A DNA stretch of 64,000 bases from Gammaproteobacteria bacterium (GCA_027077805.1 JALWTS010000015.1:62001-126000), one strand, 5' to 3'; positions 42,001 to 48,468 are shown, numbered from the stretch's first letter. Made by a program: numbers and translations. The notes: generated from the letters alone by a model not told the origin.

Positions 42001-45000
42001 AATTACCTGATTATATGGTGCCGACGGCGTTTGTTTATTTAGAGGCATTGCCTTTCACCCCAAGTGGTAAATTAGATCGCAAAGCCTTAGCCCCACCTGA
42101 AGAACAACATTTCGTCAGAACCCAAACTTTTGTTGCGCCTAGCACTGAAGCGGAAACCATTTTAGCCAATATTTGGCAGCAGGTTTTAGGTTTAGAACAA
42201 GTGGGTATTTATGATAATTTCTTTGAATTAGGGGGCGATTCTATTTTAAGCATTCAAGTGGTTTCGAGAGCGAAGCAACAAGGCTTGGCCTTAACGCCAC
42301 GGCAATTATTTGAAAATCAAACCTTAATCGATTTAGCCAGTGTGGCTGGTACAGCGGTACAAATCCATGCGGAACAAGGTTTGGTTACGGGTGATTATGA
42401 ACTGACACCGATTCAACAACGGTTTTTAGCTCAAGATTTATTCCATCATAATCAATGGAATCAGGCTTTATTATTAACAGTGAAACAACCCATTGCCTTG
42501 GATCATTTGGAAGAATCTATTGCCTTTTTAGTAAAACATCATGATATTTTACGCAGTCGCTTTGAACGGATTGGGGATCAATGGCAGGCACAAATCCTAG
42601 AAAATGAAACCCGACGATCTGTTTTATATTTAAATCTAGCCGCCTTAGAAACCGATCCATTACTACAATCGGAAGCCATTACCCAAGCCGCAGCGCAAGC
42701 CCAAGCCAGTTTAAATATTGAACAAGGGCCGTTATTACGAGTGGTTTATATTGATTTAGGCGAACAAGCCCATCGTTTATTATTTGTATTCCATCATTTG
42801 GTCGTAGATGGCGTATCATGGCGGATTATTTTAGAAGATTTACAATTAATCTTTCATTTTATTCAGCAGGACAAACTGCCCATATTAGCGGCAAAAACGA
42901 CCGCATTTCCTGTGTGGTCAGCAAGATTACAGCAATATGCCCAAACCTTATGCTTAGATGATTTATGGTCATTAGAAGGCATTGCGAAAGTCAAACCATT
43001 GCCTAAGGATTATCCTGATGGTAGTAATCAAGTAAAACAAGTCAAATTAGTACAACTAAGTTTATCCGCAGAGCTTACCCATAAATTATTACAGCAAGTG
43101 CCTGCCGTATATCATACACAAATCAATGACATATTATTAACCGCTTTATTATTAGCCTATTACCGTTGGTCGGGTGAAAGCACATTATTATTGCATTTAG
43201 AAAGTCATGGGCGTGCTGATTTATTTGATGATATTGATATTTCACGCACTGTCGGTTGGTTTACCAGTTTATATCCCATTTTATTATCTTTAAGCAGTGA
43301 AGATTATAGTGAACTCATCCCTGCCATTAAAGAATATTTACGTCAAGTAAACGATTTGGGCATTAACTATGGCTTGTTGCGTTATGTGCATAACGATAGT
43401 ACGATTCGCCAAACCTTAGCGAATATGCCACAAGCAGAAATTAGTTTTAATTATTTAGGGCAATTAGATAGCAGTATTCCTGAAACAGAGCAATTTGCCA
43501 GTGCCAAAGAATCCGCCGCTTATCCGCATCATCCTGAATATCAACGGGAACACTTAATTGATATTAATAGCAGTATTGTACAAGGCAGTTTAGGCTTTGC
43601 CTTTGCTTATAGTAAAGCGATTTATGATAAAACCAGCATAGAATCCTTTGCAGAAGCCATGATTCAGTCATTAACGCATTTAATTCAACATTGTTTAAAA
43701 CCGAATACGGGTGGTTTTTCACCTAGTGATTTTCCGTTGGCAAATTTAGATCAGCCAACCATTAATCAATGGTTAGGTAAAAACAGAAATATCCAAGATA
43801 TTTATCCTTTATCACCGATGCAACAAGGCATGTTATTTCATAGTTTATATTCACCCGAATCAGGGGTATATTTAGAACAATTAAGCTGTATCTTACAAGG
43901 ACAGTTAAATATTCCTGCCTTTCAACAGGCTTGGCAGCATGTGGTGGATAGACATGATATTTTGCGTACCGCATTTTTCTGGGATAAAACTGAGCAACCG
44001 TTGCAAGTGGTGTATCGCCAAGTTACCTTACCACTAGCGCAGTTAGATTGGCAGGACAAAACTACTGACGTGCAACAACAACAATGGCAACAATTAGTGC
44101 AGTCTATTCGTCAACAAGGATTGGATTTAAACCAAAGTCCCTTAATGCACTTAGTCTTAGTCAAACTCAGTAACGATTGTTATCGTTTGTTATGGAGCCA
44201 TCACCATTTATTAATGGATGGCTGGTCATTGCCATTATTATTGCAAGAAGTATTAATAAGTTATCAAGCGTTGGATTTAAACCAAACGATTAACTTAAGT
44301 CGTAGTCATGGTTATGGTCGTTATATTCAATGGTTAGCAAATCAAGATATGGACAAAGCCAAACAGTTTTGGCAAAGCTATTTGCAAGGCTTTGTTACGC
44401 CAACCCCATGCTTTATTGATACCTTACCCAAAGAAGAACCATCAAGCGAAACCCAACAACATGTCGCCTTAAGCCCCGAACATAGTCAGGCTTTAGAGCA
44501 ACGAGTACGTCAGCATAAAATTACCTTAAATGGCTTAGTACAAGCGGTTTGGGCCTTAGTTTTATCTCGTTATAGTGGGGAAGACGATGTGGTCTTTGGT
44601 TCCGTTGTTGCGGGGCGACCTCCAGAATTAACTGGCGTGGAATCTATGATTGGCTTGTTTATTAACACCTTGCCGATTCGCTTTCGCTTAGATATTCAAC
44701 AAAGTTTATTAAGCGTCATTCAAAAGCAACAACAACAGCAAGCAGAAATGCGACAGTACGAATATACGCCATTAGCCCAAATCCAACAATGGAGTAGCAT
44801 AGAATCAGGGCAGGCATTATTTGAAAGTGTGTTAGTATTTGAAAATTATCCAGTTGAAGCGGCATTGACGCAACAACAAAGCAATTTATCGATTAGTGAG
44901 GTTGAATCTAAGGAAACCACGAATTTTCCATTAACCTTACAAGTCAGTCCTGGCAAGCAGTTAATTTTAGAATTAAAATATCAGGCTAAACGCTTTGCCA

Positions 45001-47687
45001 AAGCACCCATTTTGCGATTATTAGGACATTTAGAACAAGTCTTAATTCAAGTGATTGATAAGATTACTCAGCCAATGTCGCAATTAAGTTTGTTGACGAA
45101 GGCAGAATTCCAGCAAATAACGATGGATTGGAATCAAACCCAAATTCACTATGAACAACCCGAGTGTTTACAACAATTATTTGAACAACAATTAATCAAA
45201 ACACCCGAAGCAATCGCCTTAAGATTTGAAGATCATTGCTTAAGTTATCGACAATTAGAAGAACAGGCGAATCAATTAGCCCATCATTTGCAAAAATTAG
45301 GCATTCAAGCCAATGATAAAGTCGGGGTGTTTACCTTACGTTCCATTGAAATGGTAGTCGCATTATATGCGATTTTAAAAGCAGGTGCTGCCTATTTGCC
45401 ATTAGACCCTGATTATCCTGCGGATCGTTTAGAATATATGTTAGATGATGCCAAAGTAGCGATTGTGTTAACCCATCAGTTGGCCTTGAATAAATTACCG
45501 AATTATCCAGGTGAATTATTGATTTTAGATGATGATTCTTACTTACAACAACAAGATGATTATCCGGTTACTCGACCTGAGCTTCGTAGCACTCACAAGG
45601 ATTTAGCCTATGTTATTTACACCTCAGGTTCGACAGGCAAACCTAAAGGGACTTTAGTCTCTCATAAAGCAATTATTAATCGCTTACTTTGGATGCAACA
45701 AACCTATCAATTGACTGCGAGTGATAAAGTCTTGCAAAAAACCCCTTATAGTTTTGATGTGTCGGTATGGGAGTTTTTCTGGCCATTATTTACGGGGGCA
45801 AGTTTAGTGATTGCCAAACCAGAAGGGCATAAAGACCCTGATTATTTAAATCAAATTATTCAAACTGAGCAAATTACCACCTTGCATTTTGTGCCATCCA
45901 TGTTAAGTTTATTTTTACAAGCCACCACCACGGCTCAAAGCACCAGTTTAAAATATGTAATTTGTAGTGGTGAAGCCTTGCCTTTGGAATATCAACATCG
46001 TTTTTTTCAAGTGTTACCCCAAGTTGAATTACATAATTTATACGGTCCCACTGAAGCTGCTGTTGATGTTACTTGGTGGCAATGTCGGGCGGATAATCCT
46101 TATAACAGCGTACCGATTGGTAAGCCGATTGCTAATACTCGTTGTTATATTTTAGATGTCGCAGGTCATCCTGTACCCATTGGAGTCCCTGGTGAATTAT
46201 TATTAGGAGGGGTGCAATTAGCGGAAGGCTATTTAAATCGTCCTGAATTAACGGCCGAAAAATTTATTGCACACCCTTGGTTAGAGGGGGAACGCTTGTA
46301 TCGTACAGGGGATTTAACGAGGTATTTACCCGATGGTAATATTGAATATATTGGACGTATTGATTTTCAAGTGAAGTTGCGAGGTTTACGCATTGAATTA
46401 GGTGAAATTGAAACGGTATTAAACCAATTAGACGGGATTAAAGAAACCGCTGTCATTGTTTATCAAGATAATTTAATTGCTTATTGTGTGGGAGAACAAC
46501 AGCCTATTGTCGATATACAAGCACAATTAGCCCAGCAATTACCTGAATTTATGATACCCAGTCATATTATGTTTTTAGAACAAATGCCATTATCACCGAA
46601 TGGTAAATTAGATCGTAAAGCCTTGCCCAAGCCTGATACACAGCAACGCCGTCAAAAACCATATGTGGCACCACGCAATGTTTTAGAAACTCAATTAGTG
46701 GAAGTTTGGCAAGAATTATTACAACATCAACCCATTGGGGTTTATGATTCATTTTTTGAATTAGGAGGGCATTCTTTATTAGCAGTACAAATGATGGTGA
46801 AAATTCAACAGCGACTTGGCAAAGAAGTGGCATTAGCCCATTTATTGCAAAATAGCGATATTGCCAGTCTTGCGAAACGCTTAGAAGGCGATCAATCCGT
46901 ATCATGTTTAGTACCTTTACAAGCACAAGGTGATAATCCACCGATTTTCTGTATTCATGCTTTAGGTGGTGTGGTGTTATCGTATTTAAGCCTAGCACAA
47001 GAATTTGGCACGGAACAAGCTGTTTATGGTTTGCAAGCATTAGGTATTGAAGCTAATCAACAAGCCTTAACGAGTGTTGAAGCGATGGCTGAATACTATT
47101 TGGCATTAATTAAAACCGTACAAGCTCAAGGCCCTTATTATTTAATTGGACACTCATTTGGTGGTTTAATTGCTTTAGAAATGGCAAAAACCTTAACGAC
47201 ACAACAACAAGCGGTTAAATTAGTCTTACTCGATACTTTAGCACCTGATTATTATGCTAGGCAACGTCTTGAACAACAAAGCATGGATTGGAGTGAGTTA
47301 CAACAGACATTAACCAATATGTTGCAAGTAGATATAGAAATTGATTGGCAAAGTTTAGCAACATTAACCATGGAACAACAAATTGATACGATTCTTAATA
47401 GTCTACAACAACAATTTGCGGATTTAGATATGGCAATGTTAGCAAGGGTGTTAAAGGTCAATCAAACTAATTTCTTAGCATCACAGCAATACCAACCTTC
47501 GCCATATTCAGGTGAAGTCATGTTATATCGTGCGCAACAACGTCCTGATGATCTGGATCAGGATGATGGTGGCTGGGGTAATTACTTAGAAAATTTAGAG
47601 TTAACGGTAGTTGCAGGTGATCATAATAGCTTATTAGAATTACCTCAAGTGACTCGTTTAGTGGCACTGATTAAACAATGGCTGTAA
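27003..47687 (+). CDS. Five-module non-ribosomal peptide synthetase with two C-C* modules, E and TE domains
   Basis: 6,894 aa, one open frame. It starts with a very Lys/Gln-rich tail (about 1-45). Domains (approximate residues): C1 46-475 (HHIISDG 175), A1 500-1000, T1 (Ser1045); C2 1105-1546 (HHIISDG 1237), C2* 1559-1980 (HHMILDG 1696), A2 1996-2487, T2 (Ser2533); C3 2593-3036 (HHIISDG 2726), C3* 3046-3466 (HHILLDG 3181), A3 3485-3970, T3 (Ser4013); C4 4073-4520 (HHIISDG 4211), A4 4540-5033, T4 GGDS (Ser5080), E 5130-5590 (HHLVVDG 5264, RTVGWFTSLYP); C5 5600-6040, DCL-like, A5 6050-6545, T5 (Ser6591), TE 6638-6894 (GHSFGG, Ser6718). Codes read by hand at GrsA positions: A1 and A4 DAWQFGLIDK (Gln-like), A2 and A3 DLKNFGTDIK (unassigned), A5 DVWHISLVDK (Ser-like). 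C1 looks peptidyl-accepting, not a lipo-starter. No MbtH or transporter is adjacent. Confidence 0.95.
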   Translation: MSEKKARLLSVEEKKALAAKLLRQKQQKQQKKQSRAKAKAKKQPKKFPLSYAQQRLWLLDQLDSGNPAYNIPGAIKIEGRINIGVLEQSFRELIQRHEILRTSFINIDGQAYQQIHPAPPFSLPIYYLEQTTEEAILQRALAEARKSFDLSKGSLLRAGLLKISDDYHVLLITMHHIISDGWSMGIFIQEISQLYYAFCQSKPSPLPELDIQYVDFAVWQRQWLQGDVYQQQLDFWQQQLQGLSVLELPTDYPRPAIQTMNGATIRFHLKTGLSEQLENFCQQQQVTPFMLFLAVFQILLARYSGQDDIAVGTPIAGRNRAETEGLIGFFVNTLVMRADLSQNPAFVDFLQATKQFALQAYAHQDLPFETLVDSLQPEREMSHSPLFQAMFVLQNTPSQAPMTTDVKLSVLEVDSKVAKFDLTLNMVQKSQGFAGVFEYNTDLFKAETIERLNQHFALLLEGIISQSNQACFAIPCFSEQEQQQLLYQWNQTEQSYEQITALQQWFEQQVAQTPNNMAVVFETTELSYQQLNQQANQLAHYLRILGVSRDDLIAIYMDRCAEMVVALLAVLKAGGAYIPIDTSYPMDRVEWMLEDANVRVLLSLSGHVLALELNQTKRIDLDNDETKTMLVQCSEQNPGLINQAQDLAYIIYTSGSTGRPKGVMIPHRAIINHMQWMAQTFPLSQNDKVLQKTPFSFDASVWEFYAPLLAGATLVLAKPGGHQDPDYLLATIEQYQITVLQVVPSLLRMLLLSKPLSALKHLTRLFAGGEALGLDLVETLQQQFDMQIINLYGPTECTIDATYFICDKAMSYGRIPLGQPVANLRCYVLDHYEQLAPIGVPGELYIAGAGLARGYYNKPELTSERFITHPLLSQERIYKTGDKVRYLENGLLDYLGRMDFQVKLRGYRIELEEIEARLHRHALVKEAVVIVREDLPGHARLVAYVVVKDETDDVIQLLKAHLQASLPDYMVPAIFMGLDALPVLPNGKVNRQALPVPDADILALVNEFIEPRNPTEVVVAQIWQQILGLEKVGVYDNFFELGGHSLLATQMVAQVRQQLSVEISLRTVFEAPTIDQLAEKIEQLKHQQQGISLPPLQAMPREEFIPLSFAQERLWFLDQLDPGNAIYNISSAVRLIGDLNIAALEQAFAMLVKRHQSLRTRFVKVDGLPRQKIDEQAVIPLVHLDLQAYPETEQQHLMIDRAFSESQKGFDLANDVLVRVSVLSLQPKNQVLLITMHHIISDGWSNGVLVRELAVCYQSVLNQQAVQLPDLDVQYADFALWQRQWLQGEVLEQQLNYWKQQLAGIPERLYFPTDYTRPEIQTFHGAHQSFHYPKELLDQLYQLSRQQGCTLFMTLLTAYAVLLAYYSRQQDVCIGSPIAGRHQSGTENIIGFFVNALIFRIRLADNPSFEQLLQQVKATTLDAYSQQDLPFEMLVEALSPQRNLAYAPLAQVGFALQNLSMPTVALPEIRLEPMEFETGTAKYELMLIAMETEQGLQGALEYNTDLFKKASIQRLLQQYQTLLQSFVAEPQQLLSEISLVKQQELYQLFALEPERYEKILPLSPMQRDLYLETLLHPDTLQNSLGVAIQVQQPFDLVRWKKVLQGFANSQPILRSRVIGSKLAYTDVAYQAIIATEHYQLDFDHLDMSQRYFAEAEVIARLNQKLHRPYDLHQDHLIQPGAIQLSDDKWILYIAAHHMILDGVAITHYLLEACACYQQWQQNQSYEFLAALFEDYLIQSRHQFDRSETQQFWKKQLGDLSSLDFSVAEELKRSELISQRQLLPSDHWKQVKQYCRANKMTPAIYFKGLYGLLLAIYCRADQNFAITEYLAGRPKGHQQSLGCYYQALPFVFDYKILWGELSGLWQYIKGVQKGLGEHKNISLLVQQQLMPQSRLQFSYNFYHFPAVVEFLQQSSQIQQAPPPVAKGQVQFIVKVVGEELGFELNYHGNEFSELEFLERLQYLSQQIINGADDSRRLKWLATEEYQAILPPDINPDLPYQAIQQWFEHQVELTPDAIAVIYQDQSLSYQQLNQQVNQWAHYLKQQGVDFNICVGLCVERSPLMLIGLLAILKAGGAYLPMDSHYPIERLAYMLKDANVYLLLTQSSLRDKLPDHQGKIITLDKPELVAKYSTENLDLTTQTQHLAYVIYTSGSTGQPKGAGVYHQGEINLLQWYIAEFAMSASDKTLLISAFGFDLTQKNLLAPLMSGGCLVIPAMDYYDENLVRELLFEQQITLLNCAPSMFYPLVEGGDFLALQSLRYLFLGGEPIVVSKLQAWMQSEEYQCHIVNTYGPTECTDIAAYYVLDNDLDNLPTIIPIGQANSNVQLYVLDDQQRLLPKGLIGELAIGGLGVGFGYLNDELKTKQKFLANPFAQGQIYLTGDLVRYRQDGLLEFIMRKDHQIKLRGLRIELGEIECSLAQQAGVKDCLVIVKEEQILAYIITLTELDLEQLQTKLADYLPSFMLPSHYILLTQWPLTPNGKIDRKALPEPDAKRRRVYEPAKTDIEQALAQYWSELLGGVEVGRFDHFFELGGHSLLATQVMAFIYDRFGLELPLRTLFEAPILRDLAEQIELAKQQGVSVQAPPIVAVSREQALPLSFAQERLWVLDQLTPNNPVYNVPTAVRLEGDLNIPALQQALNAIQQRHETLRTRFIEHEGEVRQHIETASHLFLKIMDLTREQNEAEKQKLVEDYVSLEANKPFNLSKDPLARVSLIVLSEQQYVLLLTLHHIISDGWSLGVFVQELVQYYQAFIHRRPVPLPELKIQYADYAYWQRNWLKGEVLQDQLNWWQQELAHAPKLLTLPTDRPRPATQSFAGAQYSFQLPLDLSEQLNEFCQQQGLTLYMVLLGAWAILLSRYSGMIDVCIGTPLAGRTRSELEGLIGFFINGLVMRVKLEGNPSILELLQRVKTTSLGVYAHQDVSAEQILDVLNIERHLSYTPVAQVAFALQNLPSQAIELPDLDVQPMTTDTATAKYDITLFMTEAPQGLFASFEYSVDLFDVSTMVRMAEHYQTILEQMMADANQHLLQLSLVHSHALYKLLDLEYHKVDAIYPLSTTQRDMYLESVRFPDSLYNSIGYGIELEDFIDQTLWLQALQQVVDFNPIMRTQIAPSQQPYLEMAYQYVLKPAPLSIEKIELDDHYSEAQFKQFLHDWVYVPWQIHHQPLVHHGLLYWQGRCFNLLRCHHILLDGASSSLILNFTCQIYQQLLDEQSPNIDTTPFHQYIDYNRSHFDTDEIIKGWQQRFVNAEALDYPVPAKSSQQAMRRNLSIPATHWSVVKTFCRKQRITPAMYFRAIYGLLLKQYCRPESDFVVTEVSGSRFKQFNKALGSFFQDIPLVFRSHDMQGQQGITDYLQQVKSYLRELGELKNISSFEQNQLLQYGRIRFYYNYFNFKAEIKLMDRTLPILQHEVKLPPNQVLLVVNAGLEPPVLGLEYHTDYFDDLQFLERILELSQQILEGTQRLEQLNYVLAKEKILFQEWNATSAELPAINNPVQWIQAQAQKTPDAIAVIQGQQQLSYQQLNQQANQFAHYLQQQGIEANQVVAVCLPRCPKLLVAFVAIWKLGAGYLPLDPSYPKERLAYMLQDANAKLLVSQQDLLRQFQQTGIALEQQSEIWQSDLVNDLAIDYSQQHLAYIIYTSGSTGQPKGAGVKQQGVINLLAWYRQEFSMTASDKTLIISAIGFDLTQKNLFALLTVGGTVVLAEDGPYHADNIRQQIADNQISLLNCAPSMFYPLVETSTDWQSLQSLRYVFLGGEAIVMDRLATWWQQSNSQLVNTYGPTECTDISAFYRVQTNDQMIPIGQANRNVQLYVCNSQQQLVPIGVVGELCIGGLGVGLGYLNDSDKTQAKFITTEFANNQTVYRSGDLVRYLDNGLLQFMGRVDHQIKLRGLRIELGEIEFALKQQVDIDDALVMVMDEQLVAYVITTESIDAELLQQNLADYLPDYMIPQHYLGLTIWPLTPNGKIDRKALPAPQKRQVYVAPRNQVEQDLVGIWQQLLGLDHISVEEHFFALGGHSLLATQLMTQIRQQFGLEFPLQELFQRPTIAKIAEKIIELQQLGQISAQVIPVVDRSKRLPLSFAQERLWFIHQLDPSNIAYHMPSALRLEGQLNVNALQQAVIVLVKRHEVLRTALITDEQGIAYQQIVDSESVAESTRFHLEIEDLSHIPRKQQDIEVLQQVNQLAKQPFDLSQAPLWRMKLLLLATQHYALVLNMHHIISDGWSISVFVKELAIAYQACQQKHQANLPRLAIQYADYAYWQRQWLQGEELERQLNYWQQQLADVPVLQMPSFIEPDQTVRNTIDKLTGATLEFELATTDYQSLTKLAQSQGVTLFMLMLSIYQILLARYSQQNDFAIGTPIAGRHHASTEELIGLFVNTLALRLKFDPKLRFVDWLKQVQATAVEAYAHQDLPFEKIVDALALPRDMDHSPVFQVMFSLQNTQASTGQIPELKFSAIDLEVNIAKFGLALTLTQTEQGLIGVWEYQTHLFTVNQMADLNQRWLQLVAAIATDTNSSTAIGYYPLLIPAERLQLQSWNQTHQQYPLNFCLHQWIEALVEQMPDRVAVQFEGQCYSYQELNQKANQLAHYLHSEGMTANSLVGICMWRQLDLMVAILGVLKAGAAYLPLDPDYPQDRLAYMLEDGQVSLVLTEQGLIERFPSTQATLFCFDKDWERIELLPTENAGFEVALSYLAYVIYTSGSTGLPKGVMISHQAIVNHMLWMNQTYPLSNRDKVLQKTPFSFDASVWEFFAPLMQGASLVFAKPGGHQEPDYLIEVIQQQNITVLQLVPSLLQMIVAMPNYQDIQLKRLFCGGEALTVDLVKKGFEIAAEVINLYGPTECTIDATHYHCQIDDKIIPIGQPIANLRAYILDTMGQAVPVGVIGELYFAGTGLAKGYWQRPQLTEQRFVSIDGIDEVQLYQTGDLARFLEDGNIEYCGRKDQQVKLRGYRIELEEIASLLTQHADIQQAVVIVREDQVGIQRLVAYLVADKDKISLEALRNLLKQQLPDYMVPTAFVYLEALPFTPSGKLDRKALAPPEEQHFVRTQTFVAPSTEAETILANIWQQVLGLEQVGIYDNFFELGGDSILSIQVVSRAKQQGLALTPRQLFENQTLIDLASVAGTAVQIHAEQGLVTGDYELTPIQQRFLAQDLFHHNQWNQALLLTVKQPIALDHLEESIAFLVKHHDILRSRFERIGDQWQAQILENETRRSVLYLNLAALETDPLLQSEAITQAAAQAQASLNIEQGPLLRVVYIDLGEQAHRLLFVFHHLVVDGVSWRIILEDLQLIFHFIQQDKLPILAAKTTAFPVWSARLQQYAQTLCLDDLWSLEGIAKVKPLPKDYPDGSNQVKQVKLVQLSLSAELTHKLLQQVPAVYHTQINDILLTALLLAYYRWSGESTLLLHLESHGRADLFDDIDISRTVGWFTSLYPILLSLSSEDYSELIPAIKEYLRQVNDLGINYGLLRYVHNDSTIRQTLANMPQAEISFNYLGQLDSSIPETEQFASAKESAAYPHHPEYQREHLIDINSSIVQGSLGFAFAYSKAIYDKTSIESFAEAMIQSLTHLIQHCLKPNTGGFSPSDFPLANLDQPTINQWLGKNRNIQDIYPLSPMQQGMLFHSLYSPESGVYLEQLSCILQGQLNIPAFQQAWQHVVDRHDILRTAFFWDKTEQPLQVVYRQVTLPLAQLDWQDKTTDVQQQQWQQLVQSIRQQGLDLNQSPLMHLVLVKLSNDCYRLLWSHHHLLMDGWSLPLLLQEVLISYQALDLNQTINLSRSHGYGRYIQWLANQDMDKAKQFWQSYLQGFVTPTPCFIDTLPKEEPSSETQQHVALSPEHSQALEQRVRQHKITLNGLVQAVWALVLSRYSGEDDVVFGSVVAGRPPELTGVESMIGLFINTLPIRFRLDIQQSLLSVIQKQQQQQAEMRQYEYTPLAQIQQWSSIESGQALFESVLVFENYPVEAALTQQQSNLSISEVESKETTNFPLTLQVSPGKQLILELKYQAKRFAKAPILRLLGHLEQVLIQVIDKITQPMSQLSLLTKAEFQQITMDWNQTQIHYEQPECLQQLFEQQLIKTPEAIALRFEDHCLSYRQLEEQANQLAHHLQKLGIQANDKVGVFTLRSIEMVVALYAILKAGAAYLPLDPDYPADRLEYMLDDAKVAIVLTHQLALNKLPNYPGELLILDDDSYLQQQDDYPVTRPELRSTHKDLAYVIYTSGSTGKPKGTLVSHKAIINRLLWMQQTYQLTASDKVLQKTPYSFDVSVWEFFWPLFTGASLVIAKPEGHKDPDYLNQIIQTEQITTLHFVPSMLSLFLQATTTAQSTSLKYVICSGEALPLEYQHRFFQVLPQVELHNLYGPTEAAVDVTWWQCRADNPYNSVPIGKPIANTRCYILDVAGHPVPIGVPGELLLGGVQLAEGYLNRPELTAEKFIAHPWLEGERLYRTGDLTRYLPDGNIEYIGRIDFQVKLRGLRIELGEIETVLNQLDGIKETAVIVYQDNLIAYCVGEQQPIVDIQAQLAQQLPEFMIPSHIMFLEQMPLSPNGKLDRKALPKPDTQQRRQKPYVAPRNVLETQLVEVWQELLQHQPIGVYDSFFELGGHSLLAVQMMVKIQQRLGKEVALAHLLQNSDIASLAKRLEGDQSVSCLVPLQAQGDNPPIFCIHALGGVVLSYLSLAQEFGTEQAVYGLQALGIEANQQALTSVEAMAEYYLALIKTVQAQGPYYLIGHSFGGLIALEMAKTLTTQQQAVKLVLLDTLAPDYYARQRLEQQSMDWSELQQTLTNMLQVDIEIDWQSLATLTMEQQIDTILNSLQQQFADLDMAMLARVLKVNQTNFLASQQYQPSPYSGEVMLYRAQQRPDDLDQDDGGWGNYLENLELTVVAGDHNSLLELPQVTRLVALIKQWL
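31677..32940 (+). other. C2*: additional condensation-superfamily domain in NRPS module 2
   Basis: A second C-like domain begins at ILPLSPMQRDLYLE right after C2 and ends before A2. It keeps HHxxxDG as HHMILDG (residue 1696). Its start, with QRDLYLE and PDTLQNSLG, differs from the SFAQERLW start of C1-C4 and resembles C3* instead. The function is not known from sequence; possibilities are an interface-type recruiting domain, a modifying C domain, or a second condensation. Confidence 0.8.
36135..37400 (+). other. C3*: additional condensation-superfamily domain in NRPS module 3
   Basis: The counterpart of C2*, starting at IYPLSTTQRDMYLE after C3 and ending before A3. HHxxxDG is kept as HHILLDG (residue 3181). 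Shared features with C2* are QRDxYLE, PDxLxNSxG, a later RxxMTPAxYF-like block (RANKMTPAIYF, RKQRITPAMYF) and a FYYNYFNF/FSYNFYHF block. The pair therefore looks like a module duplication. Confidence 0.8.
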
Positions 47688-47755
47688 ATAAAATCAATAG
47701 TTTTTACAAAATTGCCAACTGATTCCGTTATTTTGTGCTATTTTGTAATATTATT

Positions 47756-47782
47756 TTGACAAATTTTTCACTAGAATAAAAA
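47756..47782 (+). promoter_or_regulatory. Possible promoter of pilH
   Basis: TTGACA (47756-47761) is followed by TAAAAA (47777-47782) at a 15-base spacing. The 123 bp after the NRPS gene contain no clear terminator hairpin. An AAAAAGG ribosome site precedes the pilH ATG. Confidence 0.35.
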
Positions 47783-47810
47783 TAAACAAAAGATTAAAAA
47801 GGTAAAAACA

Positions 47811-48176
47811 ATGGCGCGTATATTAATTGTTGATGATTCTCCAACTCAAATTGTTAATCAGACCAAAATTTTAAAAAAATACGGTCATGAAATTATTACG
47901 GCTGAAAGTGGTACTCAAGGGGTGGAAGTGGCTAAAGCAGAATTACCTGATTTAATTTTAATGGATGTGGTCATGCCAGATTTAAACGGGTTTCAAGCCA
48001 CTCGTCAGATTACCCGTAATGAATCAACGCAACATATTCCTGTAATTTTAGTCACAACTAAAGATAAAGAAACCGATATGGTTTGGGGAAAACGTCAGGG
48101 TGCGAAAGCCTATGTCGTCAAACCGGTGGTTGAAAGTGTGTTAATGAAAGCGGTGAATGAACTGCTAGAAAATTAA
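47811..48176 (+). CDS. pilH: Type IV pilus response regulator PilH
   Basis: Single-domain CheY-like receiver of the Pil-Chp chemosensory system controlling twitching. It has the acidic pair and phospho-Asp (LIVDDSP, LILMDVVMP), the Thr/Lys switch residues (VTTKD, VVKP) and the PilH-typical blocks GLNGFQATRQIT-like and TDMVWGKRQGAKAY. The 121 aa length is a bare receiver. It is alone here, without pilG, pilI or pilJ, just after the NRPS gene, so co-regulation with either is unproven. Confidence 0.9.
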   Translation: MARILIVDDSPTQIVNQTKILKKYGHEIITAESGTQGVEVAKAELPDLILMDVVMPDLNGFQATRQITRNESTQHIPVILVTTKDKETDMVWGKRQGAKAYVVKPVVESVLMKAVNELLEN

Positions 48177-48242
48177 TACTTTCATATTTGATATCATTGC
48201 TGACTTATTTCTTCAAGCATGAATATTGCGGGAACTTAAGAA

Positions 48243-48340
48243 TGCGTTATCCAGAGAGCGAAGCGGATGATAAAACGCAGGAGAGGGCTTGCCCCTCAGC
48301 TCCGCATTATCGGATTTCCGCGAAGCGGAAATCCGATAAT
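48243..48340. repeat. REP-like multi-hairpin intergenic element
   Basis: A GC-richer island in AT-rich surroundings. The right part is a perfect 16 bp inverted repeat (48306-48321 with 48325-48340) with a 3-base GAA loop. The middle is a GAGGG/CCCTC stem (48283-48287 with 48293-48297). The left is an imperfect TGCGTTATCC...GGAT-ATAA-ACGCA pair. GCGAAGCGGA occurs twice. This resembles REP/BIME or a small MITE. There is no T-run, so it is not a simple terminator. Confidence 0.6.
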
Positions 48341-48371
48341 AAGTCATTAGCACTTGACATAATATTAATAC

Positions 48372-48399
48372 TTGCATTTCTGTCTTTCTTGTTTATAAT
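48372..48399 (+). promoter_or_regulatory. Predicted promoter of cvpA
   Basis: TTGCAT (48372-48377), a 16-base spacer and a consensus TATAAT (48394-48399), 70 bp before the cvpA start and just downstream of the hairpin element. Confidence 0.4.
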
Positions 48400-48468
48400 A
48401 TTAGAAAAACTTAATATAATTACTTTTTAATTTAAATTCAAACTTTATTTTTGGTTGGGGGAAAACAA

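Noticed and set aside
46567..47040. 157-codon - strand open frame inside the NRPS
   Set aside because: It is antisense to A5-T5-TE, which is clearly coding; no motifs or ribosome site. Other - strand frames in 27-47 kb were rejected for the same reason.
48188..48430. 80-codon + strand open frame after pilH
   Set aside because: It runs straight through the multi-hairpin element, has no ribosome site and no family resemblance; it is most likely accidental.
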